This document shows positions 53,124 to 62,820 of a stretch of 64,000 bases of DNA, in pieces (position 1 is the stretch's first letter; each line of letters begins with the position of its first letter). The stretch comes from Photorhabdus noenieputensis. Its GTDB lineage: Bacteria > Pseudomonadota > Gammaproteobacteria > Enterobacterales > Enterobacteriaceae. The stretch is taken from contig NZ_RCWC01000030.1 of the NCBI RefSeq assembly GCF_018448935.1, positions 1 to 64,000 of the forward strand. The letters are read 5' to 3'. The translations under genes were made by a program, and so were the position numbers. Under the pieces are notes generated by a model, which had not been told where the DNA came from, did no database searches, and saw only the letters and a program-made list of their open reading frames with translations.

Positions 53124-54953
53124 ATGACAACGAAAAATCGCGCCGAATTTATTGTTAATCTGGTCGGCAATGTAACACAAAAAGCCCGTCAGTTCGGGGC
53201 CAGTATCCGCCGGTTCGGCACGGAAGGCAGCCGCTCAATGCGGCTGTTTTCCAGTGCGGTAACCGGGGCTAACGGTATTCTGGATAAATTTGATAACCGC
53301 ATGGTGGGATTTGTGACAGGCGGCGGGCTTGCAATGGCGGGCAAACAAGTTGCCGACCATCAACAGACCATCACTGAATTGGGTACAACCTATAATCTGA
53401 CGGCGGACCAGGTGATGAAACTGGATGCCGCGGTAACCAAAGTCGCCGCGCATCGTAAACTCAGTACTTCTGATTTAACGACCGGTGCAGAAGCCTTCCT
53501 GGGAAAAACGAATGATTTTGAGGCGACCTTAGCGCAACTGGACAATATTGCACTAACGATTAACGCGATAAAACTGGAAGCCAGTGCTGCCGGGGATGAA
53601 TTGGGCGGGATGTTTAATGTTGGCTTTAAGTCCCCAGAGAAAATGCGAAAATGGCTGGACAGCGTAGTTTCTGCCAGCAAAGAGGGAACGGGCAATATTG
53701 GTGACCAACTGGCCGCATTAAGGGGATTAGGCAAAGATACAAAATGGCAATCCCAGTTAGACCAACAGCAAATGCTGGCAGTGCTGCGGGTTGCCGATGC
53801 CGAATTCAATGATCCAGCGCAGGCTTTTTCTGCCATGCAAGGTTTTTACGACGTTATTAATGATAAAGAAAAGCAGAAAATTTTAAAACGAAAAGGCCGG
53901 ATTAATGTAAAAGATAAAAATGGTCAATTTAAACATCCCCTCGATTTAATGTTTGAAATCGGCACGGCGGCCAAAAATAAAGAAAACAATTTAAAAGATG
54001 TTTTTGATGGCGATACCTTGAAACTGGCCATGGTTTTTGCTGATCCCAAAAAACGGGATTTGGTAAAAAAAATTGCTCACCCGAAAAATATTGAAGAGGG
54101 ATTGCTGGAGAAAAAAGCCACCCAAAACGTTCAGACATTTAATGGTGCTCTGACATCATTAATGAATACCGGCGAGCGATTTGCGCAGTTAAAGCTGGCT
54201 AAGCCGGTTCAAGACCTGGCCGATGCCATTCATTCACTTACCCCTGAAGAGCTAGACAAATATGCCGCCGCGGTTGAAAAAGCCGCGTATGCCATCGGGG
54301 CTGCTGTAGCGGCACGATATACATGGCGCGGTTATAAAAAGTTATCCGATATGGTCAAAGGACCTGGGGGCGCAAATTCCACTTCCCCGTCTAATAATGG
54401 CAAACTGGGGGCGGGTGATTCGGATGTGGTGCCCGTTTATGTCACGAACTGGCAAGACCAGAACAACAATAATGCAACTGGCCCTGATGATATCTTTAAA
54501 TCAAAAAAAGGCAGACTCCGTGGAGCGGCAATTGCATCAACCATTGCGCTGCCCGGGTTGTCATCTGAAGAAGTCAGTCAAAATCTTAATAAGCATTTCG
54601 AACGGATGCGTGAAGAATATCCCTATGCCTACGACGAAAACGGTAAAGCACGTGGCTCCTCAATATTCCCCGTCAACCTTACGAACTGGTATTACAAACA
54701 TAACGATCAGATAGTGAAAGAAGGGATCAAGCCTTCCCCTTATTTAACCGGAAATTGGGAACAGAAGTCTCCTCCGTCGCTGGCAGAACCTGCAAGCCCG
54801 CAGCCGCAGCAAAATCAGCAAAAACCGCCGGAAGGCAAGATTACGATCCAGGTTGAAACGACCGGGGATATCAAAGCGAAAACGAAATCAGTCAAATCGG
54901 AAAATATCGATTTGCGGGTGAACACCGGTTACAGCTACGGGAGAAGTTACTGA
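53124..54953 (+). CDS. Tape measure protein (Mu gp42-like)
   Basis: This 609-residue protein begins with KNRAEFIVNLVGNVTQKARQ, a typical start for Mu-like tape measures. Long helices follow (TTGAEAFLGKTNDFEATLAQ). The region at about residues 410-560 is Asn/Pro-rich and of different character (VPVYVTNWQDQNNNNATGPD), with a repeated VTNW/LTNWY motif, and may be a module acquired later. It sets tail length. Confidence 0.88.
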   Translation: MTTKNRAEFIVNLVGNVTQKARQFGASIRRFGTEGSRSMRLFSSAVTGANGILDKFDNRMVGFVTGGGLAMAGKQVADHQQTITELGTTYNLTADQVMKLDAAVTKVAAHRKLSTSDLTTGAEAFLGKTNDFEATLAQLDNIALTINAIKLEASAAGDELGGMFNVGFKSPEKMRKWLDSVVSASKEGTGNIGDQLAALRGLGKDTKWQSQLDQQQMLAVLRVADAEFNDPAQAFSAMQGFYDVINDKEKQKILKRKGRINVKDKNGQFKHPLDLMFEIGTAAKNKENNLKDVFDGDTLKLAMVFADPKKRDLVKKIAHPKNIEEGLLEKKATQNVQTFNGALTSLMNTGERFAQLKLAKPVQDLADAIHSLTPEELDKYAAAVEKAAYAIGAAVAARYTWRGYKKLSDMVKGPGGANSTSPSNNGKLGAGDSDVVPVYVTNWQDQNNNNATGPDDIFKSKKGRLRGAAIASTIALPGLSSEEVSQNLNKHFERMREEYPYAYDENGKARGSSIFPVNLTNWYYKHNDQIVKEGIKPSPYLTGNWEQKSPPSLAEPASPQPQQNQQKPPEGKITIQVETTGDIKAKTKSVKSENIDLRVNTGYSYGRSY

Positions 54954-56311
54954 TGATGTCCGATTTTGATGACGTGTTAACCCTGTTTAATGATACCTCC
55001 TGGCGTTCAAAAGTGGGGACGGGTAAAGGGACATTTCGCGGTGCCCCATTCTATATTATTGATGATGCGACATTGACTGGCGGCCGTCGTGTGGTTCGTC
55101 ATGAATACCCGTTGCGGGATGATGGCGAAACCGAAGACATGGGGTTGACCACACGCGAGTATTCATTTACAGCAGTGGTGTTTGGTGATAACTATTTTAG
55201 TCAGCGTGATGCGCTGATAACGGCACTTGAAGCTCCTGAACCCGGCGAAATCGATCACCCCTACTGGGGCAAGCAGCGAATTCAAATCGAAACCTACACC
55301 GTGCGGGAATCCTGCTATACCGGTGGGGTTGCGATGTTCTCTGTCACCTTTGTGCCGGCAGCGGATAAAACCGCCCCGGTTGAAGCGCACAAGCCCGAAC
55401 TGAACAGTGACAGCCTGACAAATCGCGTTCTGTCCGATGTCACAGCAGCATGGGGCACCGTAACCGGCGCAATAGCTAAAGTCACCGATACGCTGAATAC
55501 CGTTGAAGCGACGGTTAATACTATTGTTAACGGTATTCGCAGTTTGCCTGCCACATCAGGTATGAACCAATTATTAGGTTCCGCACTGGCGCTGAAAGGC
55601 TCCTTAAAGAATCTGATTAATGCCCCGCATCAGCTCTTTGATGATATCGCTAGTTTGGTCAGCGGCATGGCGGAAGTTGCTCCACCCGCCGTTGCCAGCC
55701 GGGCATTACGTAAAACCGGCAGCAGTATTCAGGTGCAATCAAAACCGAATGTGCCGGCAGTGGCGCATTTACAACATGTAGTGAATACCACCACCACGGT
55801 TTTTATTGCGGCTCAACTTGCCGGGTTAGTGTTAAACGCAGCGACAGAAGCCGCGAAAACCAAACCGCCGACACCCTCATTAACCCTGGCCGGAACGTCT
55901 TACACCGTTTTTTCTTCGTCAGCCGTTAATGCTCAGTCATCCGAATTTGAGGCTGAACTCTCGATAACTGCCATTCCGCTGATTGAAACGCTGGATGATA
56001 CCCGTAAAGCCAGCACACAGCTTGATGATGAGCTGATGCAATTACTGATAGCGACCGGGGATTTGGGCTGGTTCGAGACCTCAAATCAGTTACGAGATTT
56101 TCGCATTACCTTTGTGCAACAAATGCAGGCCACCGCGGGGGCGTTACCGACCGCCAGGCATATTGCACTGGCAGGAACAGAGCCGGCATTGGTCACGCTT
56201 TATCGTGAAACGGGTGATGTGCGGCAACTGGACCGTTTTATCCGCCGAAATGGTATTCGGCATCCGGCGTTCGTCACCGGCGGCATAGAAATCGAGGTGA
56301 TTAATGGCTAA
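54953..56311 (+). CDS. DNA circularisation / baseplate protein N (Mu gp43-like)
   Basis: It encodes 452 residues (MMSDFDDVLTLFNDTSWRSK; GRRVVRHEYPLRDDGETEDM; YFSQRDALITALEAPEPGEI; HPYWGKQRIQIETYTVRE). This matches the N/gp43 family named DNA circularisation protein, which in Mu enters the cell with the DNA. It overlaps the tape-measure stop by one base (ATG ATG start). Confidence 0.9.
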   Translation: MMSDFDDVLTLFNDTSWRSKVGTGKGTFRGAPFYIIDDATLTGGRRVVRHEYPLRDDGETEDMGLTTREYSFTAVVFGDNYFSQRDALITALEAPEPGEIDHPYWGKQRIQIETYTVRESCYTGGVAMFSVTFVPAADKTAPVEAHKPELNSDSLTNRVLSDVTAAWGTVTGAIAKVTDTLNTVEATVNTIVNGIRSLPATSGMNQLLGSALALKGSLKNLINAPHQLFDDIASLVSGMAEVAPPAVASRALRKTGSSIQVQSKPNVPAVAHLQHVVNTTTTVFIAAQLAGLVLNAATEAAKTKPPTPSLTLAGTSYTVFSSSAVNAQSSEFEAELSITAIPLIETLDDTRKASTQLDDELMQLLIATGDLGWFETSNQLRDFRITFVQQMQATAGALPTARHIALAGTEPALVTLYRETGDVRQLDRFIRRNGIRHPAFVTGGIEIEVING

Positions 56312-57386
56312 TACGATTGAATTAATTTTGGGTAACAAAATCTATTCGGGCTGGAAAACGTTGGATGTCACCCGCAGCCTTGAAGATATGGCCGGGCAAT
56401 TCTCGTTAGGCGTCACAGTTAAAAGCGGTGACTCTCCGCTAGTGCTTTTACCCGGTCAATCATGCCAGCTTGAAATGAATGGTCAGCGGGTAATTACCGG
56501 TTATGTGGATACGGTGGAAACCAGTATTGATGATGAGCGGACTATCACAGTGTCTGGCCGGGATAAAACCGGTGATTTGGTTGATTGTGCCGCAATACAT
56601 GGCAAGGGCCAGTGGCGTAATGTCACTTTGGAAACTATCGCCAAAGACTTGTGTAAGCCGTTCGGTGTCGCCGTTCGCTGGGAAGTCAAAACGGCATCAG
56701 CGGCAACCGTGTTCAAACAATGGCAGATTGAACCCGGCGAAACCGTGTTTGATAACCTGTCCCGCGCGGCCCGGCACCGTGGGGTGCTGGTAACCAGTAA
56801 TGCCCTGGGTGAACTGGTTTTTACCACTGCCGGCACGGAAAAAGCCGGTGTTTTGGTGCTGGGGCCAGCAGACAATCAGGGCGTGAAAATTCAAACGATT
56901 GACACTTATCTATCGTGGATTGACCGGTTCAGTCTGTACCGCGTTAAGGGCAGTAATGCCGCCGGCGGTTTATGGGGTGAAACCCAAACCCCGGCGCAAT
57001 CTACCGCGATTAATATTGATGTGCGTGATGCTGAAATCACCCGCTATCGCCCGACAATTATTCTTGCTGACGATAACCTGACCACTGCAAAAGGCAATGC
57101 GCGTGGCTCATGGGAACAGAAGCGTGCACTGGCGCATGGTATGACTGCAACAGTTGGCGTCACTGGATGGTTCAAACCAAATGGTCAGCTTTGGCAGCCT
57201 AACGAACTGGTGACGTTAAACGCCCAGCCAGCCGGATTGAATGAGAAAGCGCTGTTGATTGTCTCGGTGAATTATACGCTTGATAACGATGCGGGCACGG
57301 TAACAAAGCTCGAACTGATGCCGCGTGACGGTTTTAACGAACCCGCCCAGCCTGAACCCAAAACCAATAATGGAATGTGGAAATGA
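56304..57386 (+). CDS. Baseplate hub protein P (Mu gp44-like)
   Basis: It encodes 360 residues with GWKTLDVTRSLEDMAGQFSL, LLPGQSCQLEMNGQRVITGY, VSGRDKTGDLVDCAA and EPGETVFDNLSRAARHRGVL. It belongs to the gp27/gpD-type hub family found in contractile tails. It overlaps N by 8 bases. Confidence 0.92.
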   Translation: MANTIELILGNKIYSGWKTLDVTRSLEDMAGQFSLGVTVKSGDSPLVLLPGQSCQLEMNGQRVITGYVDTVETSIDDERTITVSGRDKTGDLVDCAAIHGKGQWRNVTLETIAKDLCKPFGVAVRWEVKTASAATVFKQWQIEPGETVFDNLSRAARHRGVLVTSNALGELVFTTAGTEKAGVLVLGPADNQGVKIQTIDTYLSWIDRFSLYRVKGSNAAGGLWGETQTPAQSTAINIDVRDAEITRYRPTIILADDNLTTAKGNARGSWEQKRALAHGMTATVGVTGWFKPNGQLWQPNELVTLNAQPAGLNEKALLIVSVNYTLDNDAGTVTKLELMPRDGFNEPAQPEPKTNNGMWK

Positions 57387-57925
57387 TTAATCAGCTTCAT
57401 AAGCTCACCGCCAGCATCCAGCGCCGGGTCAGGCTGCTGATATGTCGCGGTGTGGTTAATATTGTCAATGACTCGCTGAAACAGCAAAACCTGCAAGTTT
57501 CGTTGCTCGCTGATGAAGCGGCTGACGATGTGGAACGTTTTCAAAACTATGGTCACAGTAGTGTTCCGCCCGTCGGCAGTGAGGCTATTGTGTTGTCGGT
57601 CAGTGGCGTTCGCCAGCACCTGGTTGCGATTGCCGTCGATAATAAAAACAGTCGCCTGGGTAAGTTAAAGGCGGGTGACAGTGCGCTTTATCACCTGGAA
57701 GGGCACCATGTTTTACTGACTGAAAATGGTGTTGTTCGCATTCAGTGCAAGCGTCTGGAAGTCGTGGCGGATGAAATTGTGTTTGATACTCCCCAAACCC
57801 GCTTTACCGGCAATGTTGATATTGTTGGGGTCAGTACAGCGGACAATCATATGTCAGGTTCAACCAGCGGTAAAGACCATATTCACACTGAACACGACGG
57901 ATACAGCACGAGCAAACCGAAATGA
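57377..57925 (+). CDS. Baseplate spike protein (Mu gp45-like, V)
   Basis: It encodes 182 residues with an OB-like N-terminal part (RVRLLICRGVVNIVNDSLKQ), PPVGSEAIVLSVSGVRQHLV and a C-terminal beta-helix ending in DHIHTEHDGYSTSKPK. The HxH motif near the tip is typical of metal-binding spike tips. It pierces the outer membrane. Confidence 0.9.
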   Translation: MEMINQLHKLTASIQRRVRLLICRGVVNIVNDSLKQQNLQVSLLADEAADDVERFQNYGHSSVPPVGSEAIVLSVSGVRQHLVAIAVDNKNSRLGKLKAGDSALYHLEGHHVLLTENGVVRIQCKRLEVVADEIVFDTPQTRFTGNVDIVGVSTADNHMSGSTSGKDHIHTEHDGYSTSKPK

Positions 57926-58362
57926 ATGACATTGCGCTTCAATGGCAAACCAACAACGCAGACATTGCTATCAAGCATGCGGATATTGTGCTCGATAACT
58001 CATTAGCTACCGCAGTCATTATTTCCTTGTTTACTGACCGTCGGGCACTGGATTCTGACGAGCTTCCTTCGGGGGCCGGTACTGACAAACGCGGTTGGTG
58101 GGGAGACTCATTTAATGCGCGGCCAATCGGCAGCCGTTTGTGGCTGTTATCACGAGAGAAACAGTTGTCATCGGTTTTGCATCGAGCCAAAGCCTATGCA
58201 GAAGAAGCGCTGACATGGCTGATTGAAGATAACCATGCAAAGCAAATCACTGTTGCCGCAACAGCACCCGAACGCGGGGTTTTACTGTTGACAATTAATA
58301 TTACTCTATTCAACGGCAGTGTGTTGCCATTGTCGTTTAAAGCCCATTTAAGTGTGATTTAA
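57922..58362 (+). CDS. Baseplate wedge protein W (Mu gp46-like)
   Basis: This 146-residue gp25-like protein has NSLATAVIISLFTDRRALDS, DKRGWWGDSFNARPIGSRLW and AEEALTWLIEDNHAKQITVA. It belongs to the Mu gp46 family. It overlaps the spike gene by 4 bases. Confidence 0.92.
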   Translation: MNDIALQWQTNNADIAIKHADIVLDNSLATAVIISLFTDRRALDSDELPSGAGTDKRGWWGDSFNARPIGSRLWLLSREKQLSSVLHRAKAYAEEALTWLIEDNHAKQITVAATAPERGVLLLTINITLFNGSVLPLSFKAHLSVI

Positions 58363-59436
58363 ATGCCGTATAAAGCCCCATCTCTTAGCGCGTTACTGGC
58401 TCGTACTCAGTCAGATATTGAGAGTCGTTTACCCGGCACATTTGCCCGTTCTGCATTTAGCACGACCGGAGCAATTGCTTTTGCTAACGCGGGTAACGCA
58501 GCCGGATTGCATGATCATCTTGCATGGACCAGTCGGCAGGTTGTCCCTCATCTTTCAGACGATGACAAACTACTGGAACATTGTGAGTTCTGGGGGATAT
58601 GGCGTAAACCCGCCACTCAGGCAACAGGCAGTATTACAGTGACGGTGCTAAATGAAACCGTGATACCGAAAGGCACACGCTTTCAGCGCCCGGACGGTGT
58701 TGTTTTTGAGTCTGTTGATGATGTTTATGCGGCACTGGGTGAAAACCCAGTTTCTGTTATTGCCATCGAACCCGGCAGGCAAGGAAATACAGCATCCGGC
58801 GTTGAATTTGAATTGGTTTCGCCGGTTGTCGGTGTGAAAACCCAAGCCATGACTCATTACATTGGCGGTGGTGCAGAACTGGAATCGATTGATTCACTGC
58901 GTTCTCGTTTGTTGTTCAGAGTGCAATACCCGCCATCCGGGGGCAATAAATATGACTATGAACGCTGGGCTAAGGAATGTGCAGGGGTCACTCGTGCGTG
59001 GTGTATCCCGCGCTACCGTGGCTATGGGTCAGTCGGTGTTTTATTCGTGATGGACGAAGAAACCAATATATTTCCGCGACCTGGCGATCTGGTCCGTGTG
59101 AAAGAATACCTGACCGGGCATATCAACCCGGTGACCAATCAGGCAGAGGGTAAGACTACCGGGGCAGAACTGATTGTTGAAAGCCCTGTTGCTAAAGTCA
59201 TTAATTTTCGTATTCGTTTATCGCCGAATACCGAAGCAGTTCGCCATGCAGTAAAAACCAGTCTGAAAAGTTATCTTGAAAATTTGCCGCATGGTGGACT
59301 GGCTTTACTCTCAGAAATGCGGGCGGCAATTTCTAATGCCCCTGGCGAAATTGATAATACTGTAATTTCGCCCGTTGCAGACGTATATGCGGCAGAGAAT
59401 GAAATTTTCGTGCTGGGAGATATCGAATGGCAATGA
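58363..59436 (+). CDS. Baseplate J-like protein (Mu gp47-like)
   Basis: It encodes 357 residues with SLSALLARTQSDIESRLPGT, LLEHCEFWGIWRKPATQATG, SGVEFELVSPVVGV and KYDYERWAKECAGVTRAWCI, as in baseplate J. It builds the wedge of the baseplate. Confidence 0.93.
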   Translation: MPYKAPSLSALLARTQSDIESRLPGTFARSAFSTTGAIAFANAGNAAGLHDHLAWTSRQVVPHLSDDDKLLEHCEFWGIWRKPATQATGSITVTVLNETVIPKGTRFQRPDGVVFESVDDVYAALGENPVSVIAIEPGRQGNTASGVEFELVSPVVGVKTQAMTHYIGGGAELESIDSLRSRLLFRVQYPPSGGNKYDYERWAKECAGVTRAWCIPRYRGYGSVGVLFVMDEETNIFPRPGDLVRVKEYLTGHINPVTNQAEGKTTGAELIVESPVAKVINFRIRLSPNTEAVRHAVKTSLKSYLENLPHGGLALLSEMRAAISNAPGEIDNTVISPVADVYAAENEIFVLGDIEWQ

Positions 59437-60014
59437 CCGCAAAAGACTATCAAAAATCTGGGCTTGATTTATTGCCAGTCGGCAAAGCCTGGGTAAGAGA
59501 TCCCGATAGTGATCTGGGTAAATTAATGCTTGCCTCCGGCGAAGAATTTGCCCGTATCGACGTGATTAATGATGCCATTTTAAATGAAATTTATGCTGAC
59601 CGGGCTTTTATGCTGCTCGAAGATTGGGAAGTGTTCGCCGGGCTTCCCGATTGCAGCATTGACGATGAGTCAACGATTGACAGTCGCCGTCAGGCGGTAA
59701 AAGCAAAATTAGTGATGTCGGGCAGTCTTTGTAATCAATTTTATGCGCACCTGGCGGCAGAACGCGGCTATCGTATTAAAATTGAGGAGCATTACCCCCA
59801 TCATTGCCTGCGTGGATGCAACTATCCCATTTATCCAGAAAAGAATTGGTTTCGTGTTTTTGTTCATGTCTTTGAAAGAACCTCGCGCTTTTCAACTGTG
59901 CTTGATAATTGTCAGCAACGCTTGCGTGTTGCTGATGCGGCAGACCTTGAGTGTTTATTAGAACGCTATGCCCCCGCCGAAACTGAATTTGTATTTATTT
60001 ATCATGAGGATTAA
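59427..60014 (+). CDS. Baseplate protein gp48-like (DUF2313/YmfQ)
   Basis: This 195-residue protein has the DUF2313 start (SGLDLLPVGKAWVRDPDSDL), FMLLEDWEVFAGLPDCSIDD, RGYRIKIEEHYPHHCLRGCN and ends LECLLERYAPAETEFVFIYH. It links the baseplate to the fibres. It overlaps gp47 by 10 bases. Confidence 0.92.
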   Translation: MAMTAKDYQKSGLDLLPVGKAWVRDPDSDLGKLMLASGEEFARIDVINDAILNEIYADRAFMLLEDWEVFAGLPDCSIDDESTIDSRRQAVKAKLVMSGSLCNQFYAHLAAERGYRIKIEEHYPHHCLRGCNYPIYPEKNWFRVFVHVFERTSRFSTVLDNCQQRLRVADAADLECLLERYAPAETEFVFIYHED

Positions 60015-60016
60015 CG

Positions 60017-61147
60017 ATGTTTGGACTTGATAACCCATCGGGCGTTAGTGTGATGCCGCCCATTACGCCGGCGAGTAACCCTAATCCACTCTGGTTTACC
60101 GAGGGCGGCGCGGGTCTTGCTGTCAGCTACCCCGGTCAGGAGTGGTTTAACATTGTGCAAGCTGAATTGCTGTCTGTATTGCAAGCTGCAAACGTTCGGC
60201 CCGACAAGAGTAAGTTAGATCAACTTGCTGTAGCGATTAAAAGTATTGTCGCTGAAAAGAGCATTGGGCTGACTGATAAACTGGGTAATAGCAGTGTATT
60301 AGCCGCATCACAAAAGCTGGTTAGTGAAGTTAATGATAATTCCAATAGTAAGCTTGCCAAAAACCAGAATGGGGCAGACATTCCTGATAAAAATGCCTTT
60401 GTGAAAAACCTCGGGTTGGTGGAGACTGTGGAGAAAGCTAAAAATACGTACTCTAAATCAGAGTCTGATAATAAATTTGCAGATAAAAACACTTTATCAG
60501 CACAGACTTTTAATGCAGCTATTTCAGCGACAGATACAATTTTCGTACGAGACGTACGAAGCTCAGATAATACGTTCGGAATTTATTGTGATGCAAGTAG
60601 AGAAATGCCCGCATTTTTATCTGCAAAAATTGCTGGAAAATGGGTGGGTGAATTGTCTCATCCGAACAAGTCAGGCACGTTAGCAACACTTGATGATATC
60701 AACGTTCCAGTCGGAGTCCCGCTTCCATACCCGCATAGATATACACCCGCAGGCTACTTAACGTGCAACGGTCAAACGTTCGACAAATCTTTATATCCGA
60801 AGTTAGCGGAAGCTTATCCCGCTGGCAGAGTACCTGATTTAAGAGGCGAATTTATCCGTGGTTGGGATGATAGCCGTGGTGTTGATCCCGGCCGGGTGTG
60901 TGGGACGTGGCAGGGAGACGCAATACAAAATATTACAGGGAGTATGAAATTTAAAGAAATGATCAATGGTGTTCCGTCTAATGGGGCGTTTCATGTTGAA
61001 TCAAATCCCACCGCAGATAGCACGTTTCACATCAACGGTCGCGGATACTCGCCTACTGTCACATTTGACGCTTCACGTGTCGTCCCAACAGCTAACGAAA
61101 ATAGACCCCGCAACGTCGCATTTAACTACATAGTGAGAGCAGTATAA
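60017..61147 (+). CDS. Tail fibre protein (S-like)
   Basis: It encodes 376 residues. The N-terminal baseplate-binding part (PPITPASNPNPLWFTEGGAG) is followed by a helical/beta shaft and a collar-type C-terminal domain (YPHRYTPAGYLTCNGQTFDK to VPDLRGEFIRGWDDSRG and PRNVAFNYIVRAV). It recognises the host surface. Unlike Mu, no alternative fibre gene in reverse orientation lies nearby. Confidence 0.9.
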   Translation: MFGLDNPSGVSVMPPITPASNPNPLWFTEGGAGLAVSYPGQEWFNIVQAELLSVLQAANVRPDKSKLDQLAVAIKSIVAEKSIGLTDKLGNSSVLAASQKLVSEVNDNSNSKLAKNQNGADIPDKNAFVKNLGLVETVEKAKNTYSKSESDNKFADKNTLSAQTFNAAISATDTIFVRDVRSSDNTFGIYCDASREMPAFLSAKIAGKWVGELSHPNKSGTLATLDDINVPVGVPLPYPHRYTPAGYLTCNGQTFDKSLYPKLAEAYPAGRVPDLRGEFIRGWDDSRGVDPGRVCGTWQGDAIQNITGSMKFKEMINGVPSNGAFHVESNPTADSTFHINGRGYSPTVTFDASRVVPTANENRPRNVAFNYIVRAV

Positions 61148-61773
61148 TGACTGAACAAAAATATTCTTTAGAACATGAAACAGCCGTATTGGGTAAAGAT
61201 GGATTAGCAATTCAGGCGGGCTGGATAAAAGTTTATCACTCGAATCAGATAACGAGAGAATTCATCGCTTCAGATATCGAATATGTGATGCTTGGAGTTA
61301 GTTTATCAGCCGGTGCTTATCCCGACGCGCCAGAACTCCCGAAGTCTCATGATGTCGCCGTATGCAGAAGTGTTGATAAAAGCCGTTGGGAAATCCTCCC
61401 CGACTATCGCGGAAAAGTGGCTTACGACACATTGACTCGGGCACCGACTGAGATAACAGAAATTGGTGAGTTACCAAGCACGATGACCTTCAAAAAACCG
61501 CCAACAGATTTTGACAAATGGAACGGCAAAGACTGGATAGTTGATAAAGACTTACTCAAGTCTCATCAAATCAATGAAGCAAAACAACAGCAAGCAGCAC
61601 TGTTACAACAAGCAAATGAAACAATCTCATTGCTACAAGACTCTGTTGACTTAGAAGACGCTACAGACTCAGAGAAAGAAGCTCTGCTCGAATGGAGAAA
61701 ATACAGAGTATTGCTGACTCGTGTAGATATGAAGCAAGCGCCTGATGTGAAGTGGCCGCCAGTGCCGAAGTGA
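61147..61773 (+). CDS. Tail fibre assembly protein (U-like)
   Basis: This 208-residue protein contains the Caudo_TAP features (DYRGKVAYDTLTRAPTEITE, KPPTDFDKWNGKDWIVDKDL) and a helical C-terminus that folds fibres (LLTRVDMKQAPDVKWPPVPK). It overlaps the fibre stop by one base. Confidence 0.9.
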   Translation: MTEQKYSLEHETAVLGKDGLAIQAGWIKVYHSNQITREFIASDIEYVMLGVSLSAGAYPDAPELPKSHDVAVCRSVDKSRWEILPDYRGKVAYDTLTRAPTEITEIGELPSTMTFKKPPTDFDKWNGKDWIVDKDLLKSHQINEAKQQQAALLQQANETISLLQDSVDLEDATDSEKEALLEWRKYRVLLTRVDMKQAPDVKWPPVPK

Positions 61774-62262
61774 GGACAAAAAATTACCGCAAAACAGTTT
61801 GGAACTGCGCTGCGGTAATGCTTCGCTTGATTTTGAGACGCGGATGAGACGTGAAAGTTTTCATACGTATTCGATGTTTTGTCAACTTTTGCGAAGTAAT
61901 GCGCTGTGAGCCACGGTTTTCGCTGTATCTAGTTGTTTTAAAACGTAGTTCTATGCTCTTGTAGCGAGCCGCATAAATTGAAAAAGCGCGTCATTTAAAT
62001 TGATAAAATTTCTGCGCCGTGCTTTTTATCAAAACATGTGGTTTATTTAGCCTCTTTTATAGTCAATAATTGACTGCATTTCACTCGTTTCTTTCTACAT
62101 TCCTACAAACACTCATTTTGAACGTTAATTGATCTAAAAAAGCCGTCTGAGCGACCTATACAAATGGAAGCACTGTAAGTCAGCGTGAGGTTTTCCGCAC
62201 ACTCACACATAGAGCTAATTTTGATAAATACAATTTATTCTATGTGCGGCGACGGAATTTAC
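61774..62262. other. Region between fibre assembly gene and recombinase
   Basis: No gene is seen. Just after the fibre assembly gene, ATTACCGCA (61790-61798) and TGCGGTAAT (61811-61819) form a hairpin that can terminate the late operon. The left inverted-repeat arm follows at 61960-62048, and the recombinase leader and probable promoter at 62049-62262. Confidence 0.55.
61960..62048 (+). repeat. Left arm of the 89-bp inverted repeat (internal copy of the phage right end)
   Basis: It begins TGTAGCGAGCCGCATAAATT and ends ACATGTGGTTTATTT. It is the reverse complement of 62820-62908 with one mismatch (GCCGTGC here, GCCGCGC in the other). Its outer bases are those of the phage right terminus. Confidence 0.95.
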
Positions 62263-62820
62263 ATGTCAAAGATCGGTTATATCCGGGTGTCAACAAATGA
62301 CCAAAACAGCGATTTACAAAAAAATGCGTTGATGAGTATAAATTGCGAACAAATTTTTGAGGATAAATTAAGTGGAAAAACAACTAACAGACCCGGTTTA
62401 AAGCAGGCTTTAAGGCAACTTAAAAAAGGGGATACTTTAGTTGTTTGGAAATTGGATAGACTGGGACGTAGTGTAAAACATTTGGTCGATTTAGTTTCTA
62501 ATTTAAATGAGCGAGATATTCACTTTCAGAGTCTGACTGACAGTATTGATACCGGTACAGCTATGGGGAGATTCTTCTTTCACGTCATGAGTGCACTGGC
62601 AGAAATGGAGCGGGAATTGATAGTTGAAAGGACAATCGCTGGATTAATAGCTGCTCGTGCGCAAGGGAGGATTGGAGGTAGACCAGCAGCGCTGTCAGTT
62701 GCTGAACAACAACAAGCTGCTAGATTGCTGGCAAAAGGTCACACACGTAAACAGCTATCGCTAATTTACGATGTTTCACTCTCTACTATTTATAAATATT
62801 TACCAATCAAGAACAGCTAA
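62263..62820 (+). CDS. Serine recombinase / DNA invertase (Gin/Hin family)
   Basis: It encodes 185 residues from ATG 62263. The N-terminal catalytic domain has the nucleophile Ser10 in IGYIRVSTNDQNSDLQ, conserved VVWKLDRLGRSVKHLVDLV and FFHVMSALAEMERELIVERT. The C-terminal HTH (ARLLAKGHTRKQLSLIYDVS, TIYKYLP) binds crossover sites. It lies inside the inverted repeats and its stop codon touches the right arm. A Gin-like role in fibre switching would need a second fibre set, which is absent. Its substrate may be the repeats themselves. Confidence 0.9.
   Translation: MSKIGYIRVSTNDQNSDLQKNALMSINCEQIFEDKLSGKTTNRPGLKQALRQLKKGDTLVVWKLDRLGRSVKHLVDLVSNLNERDIHFQSLTDSIDTGTAMGRFFFHVMSALAEMERELIVERTIAGLIAARAQGRIGGRPAALSVAEQQQAARLLAKGHTRKQLSLIYDVSLSTIYKYLPIKNS

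Noticed and set aside
60017-62820. Mu-type invertible G segment with alternative tail fibres
   Set aside because: Only one fibre and one fibre-assembly gene are present, both in the forward orientation, and no inverted partner genes are seen; the inverted repeats flank only the recombinase.
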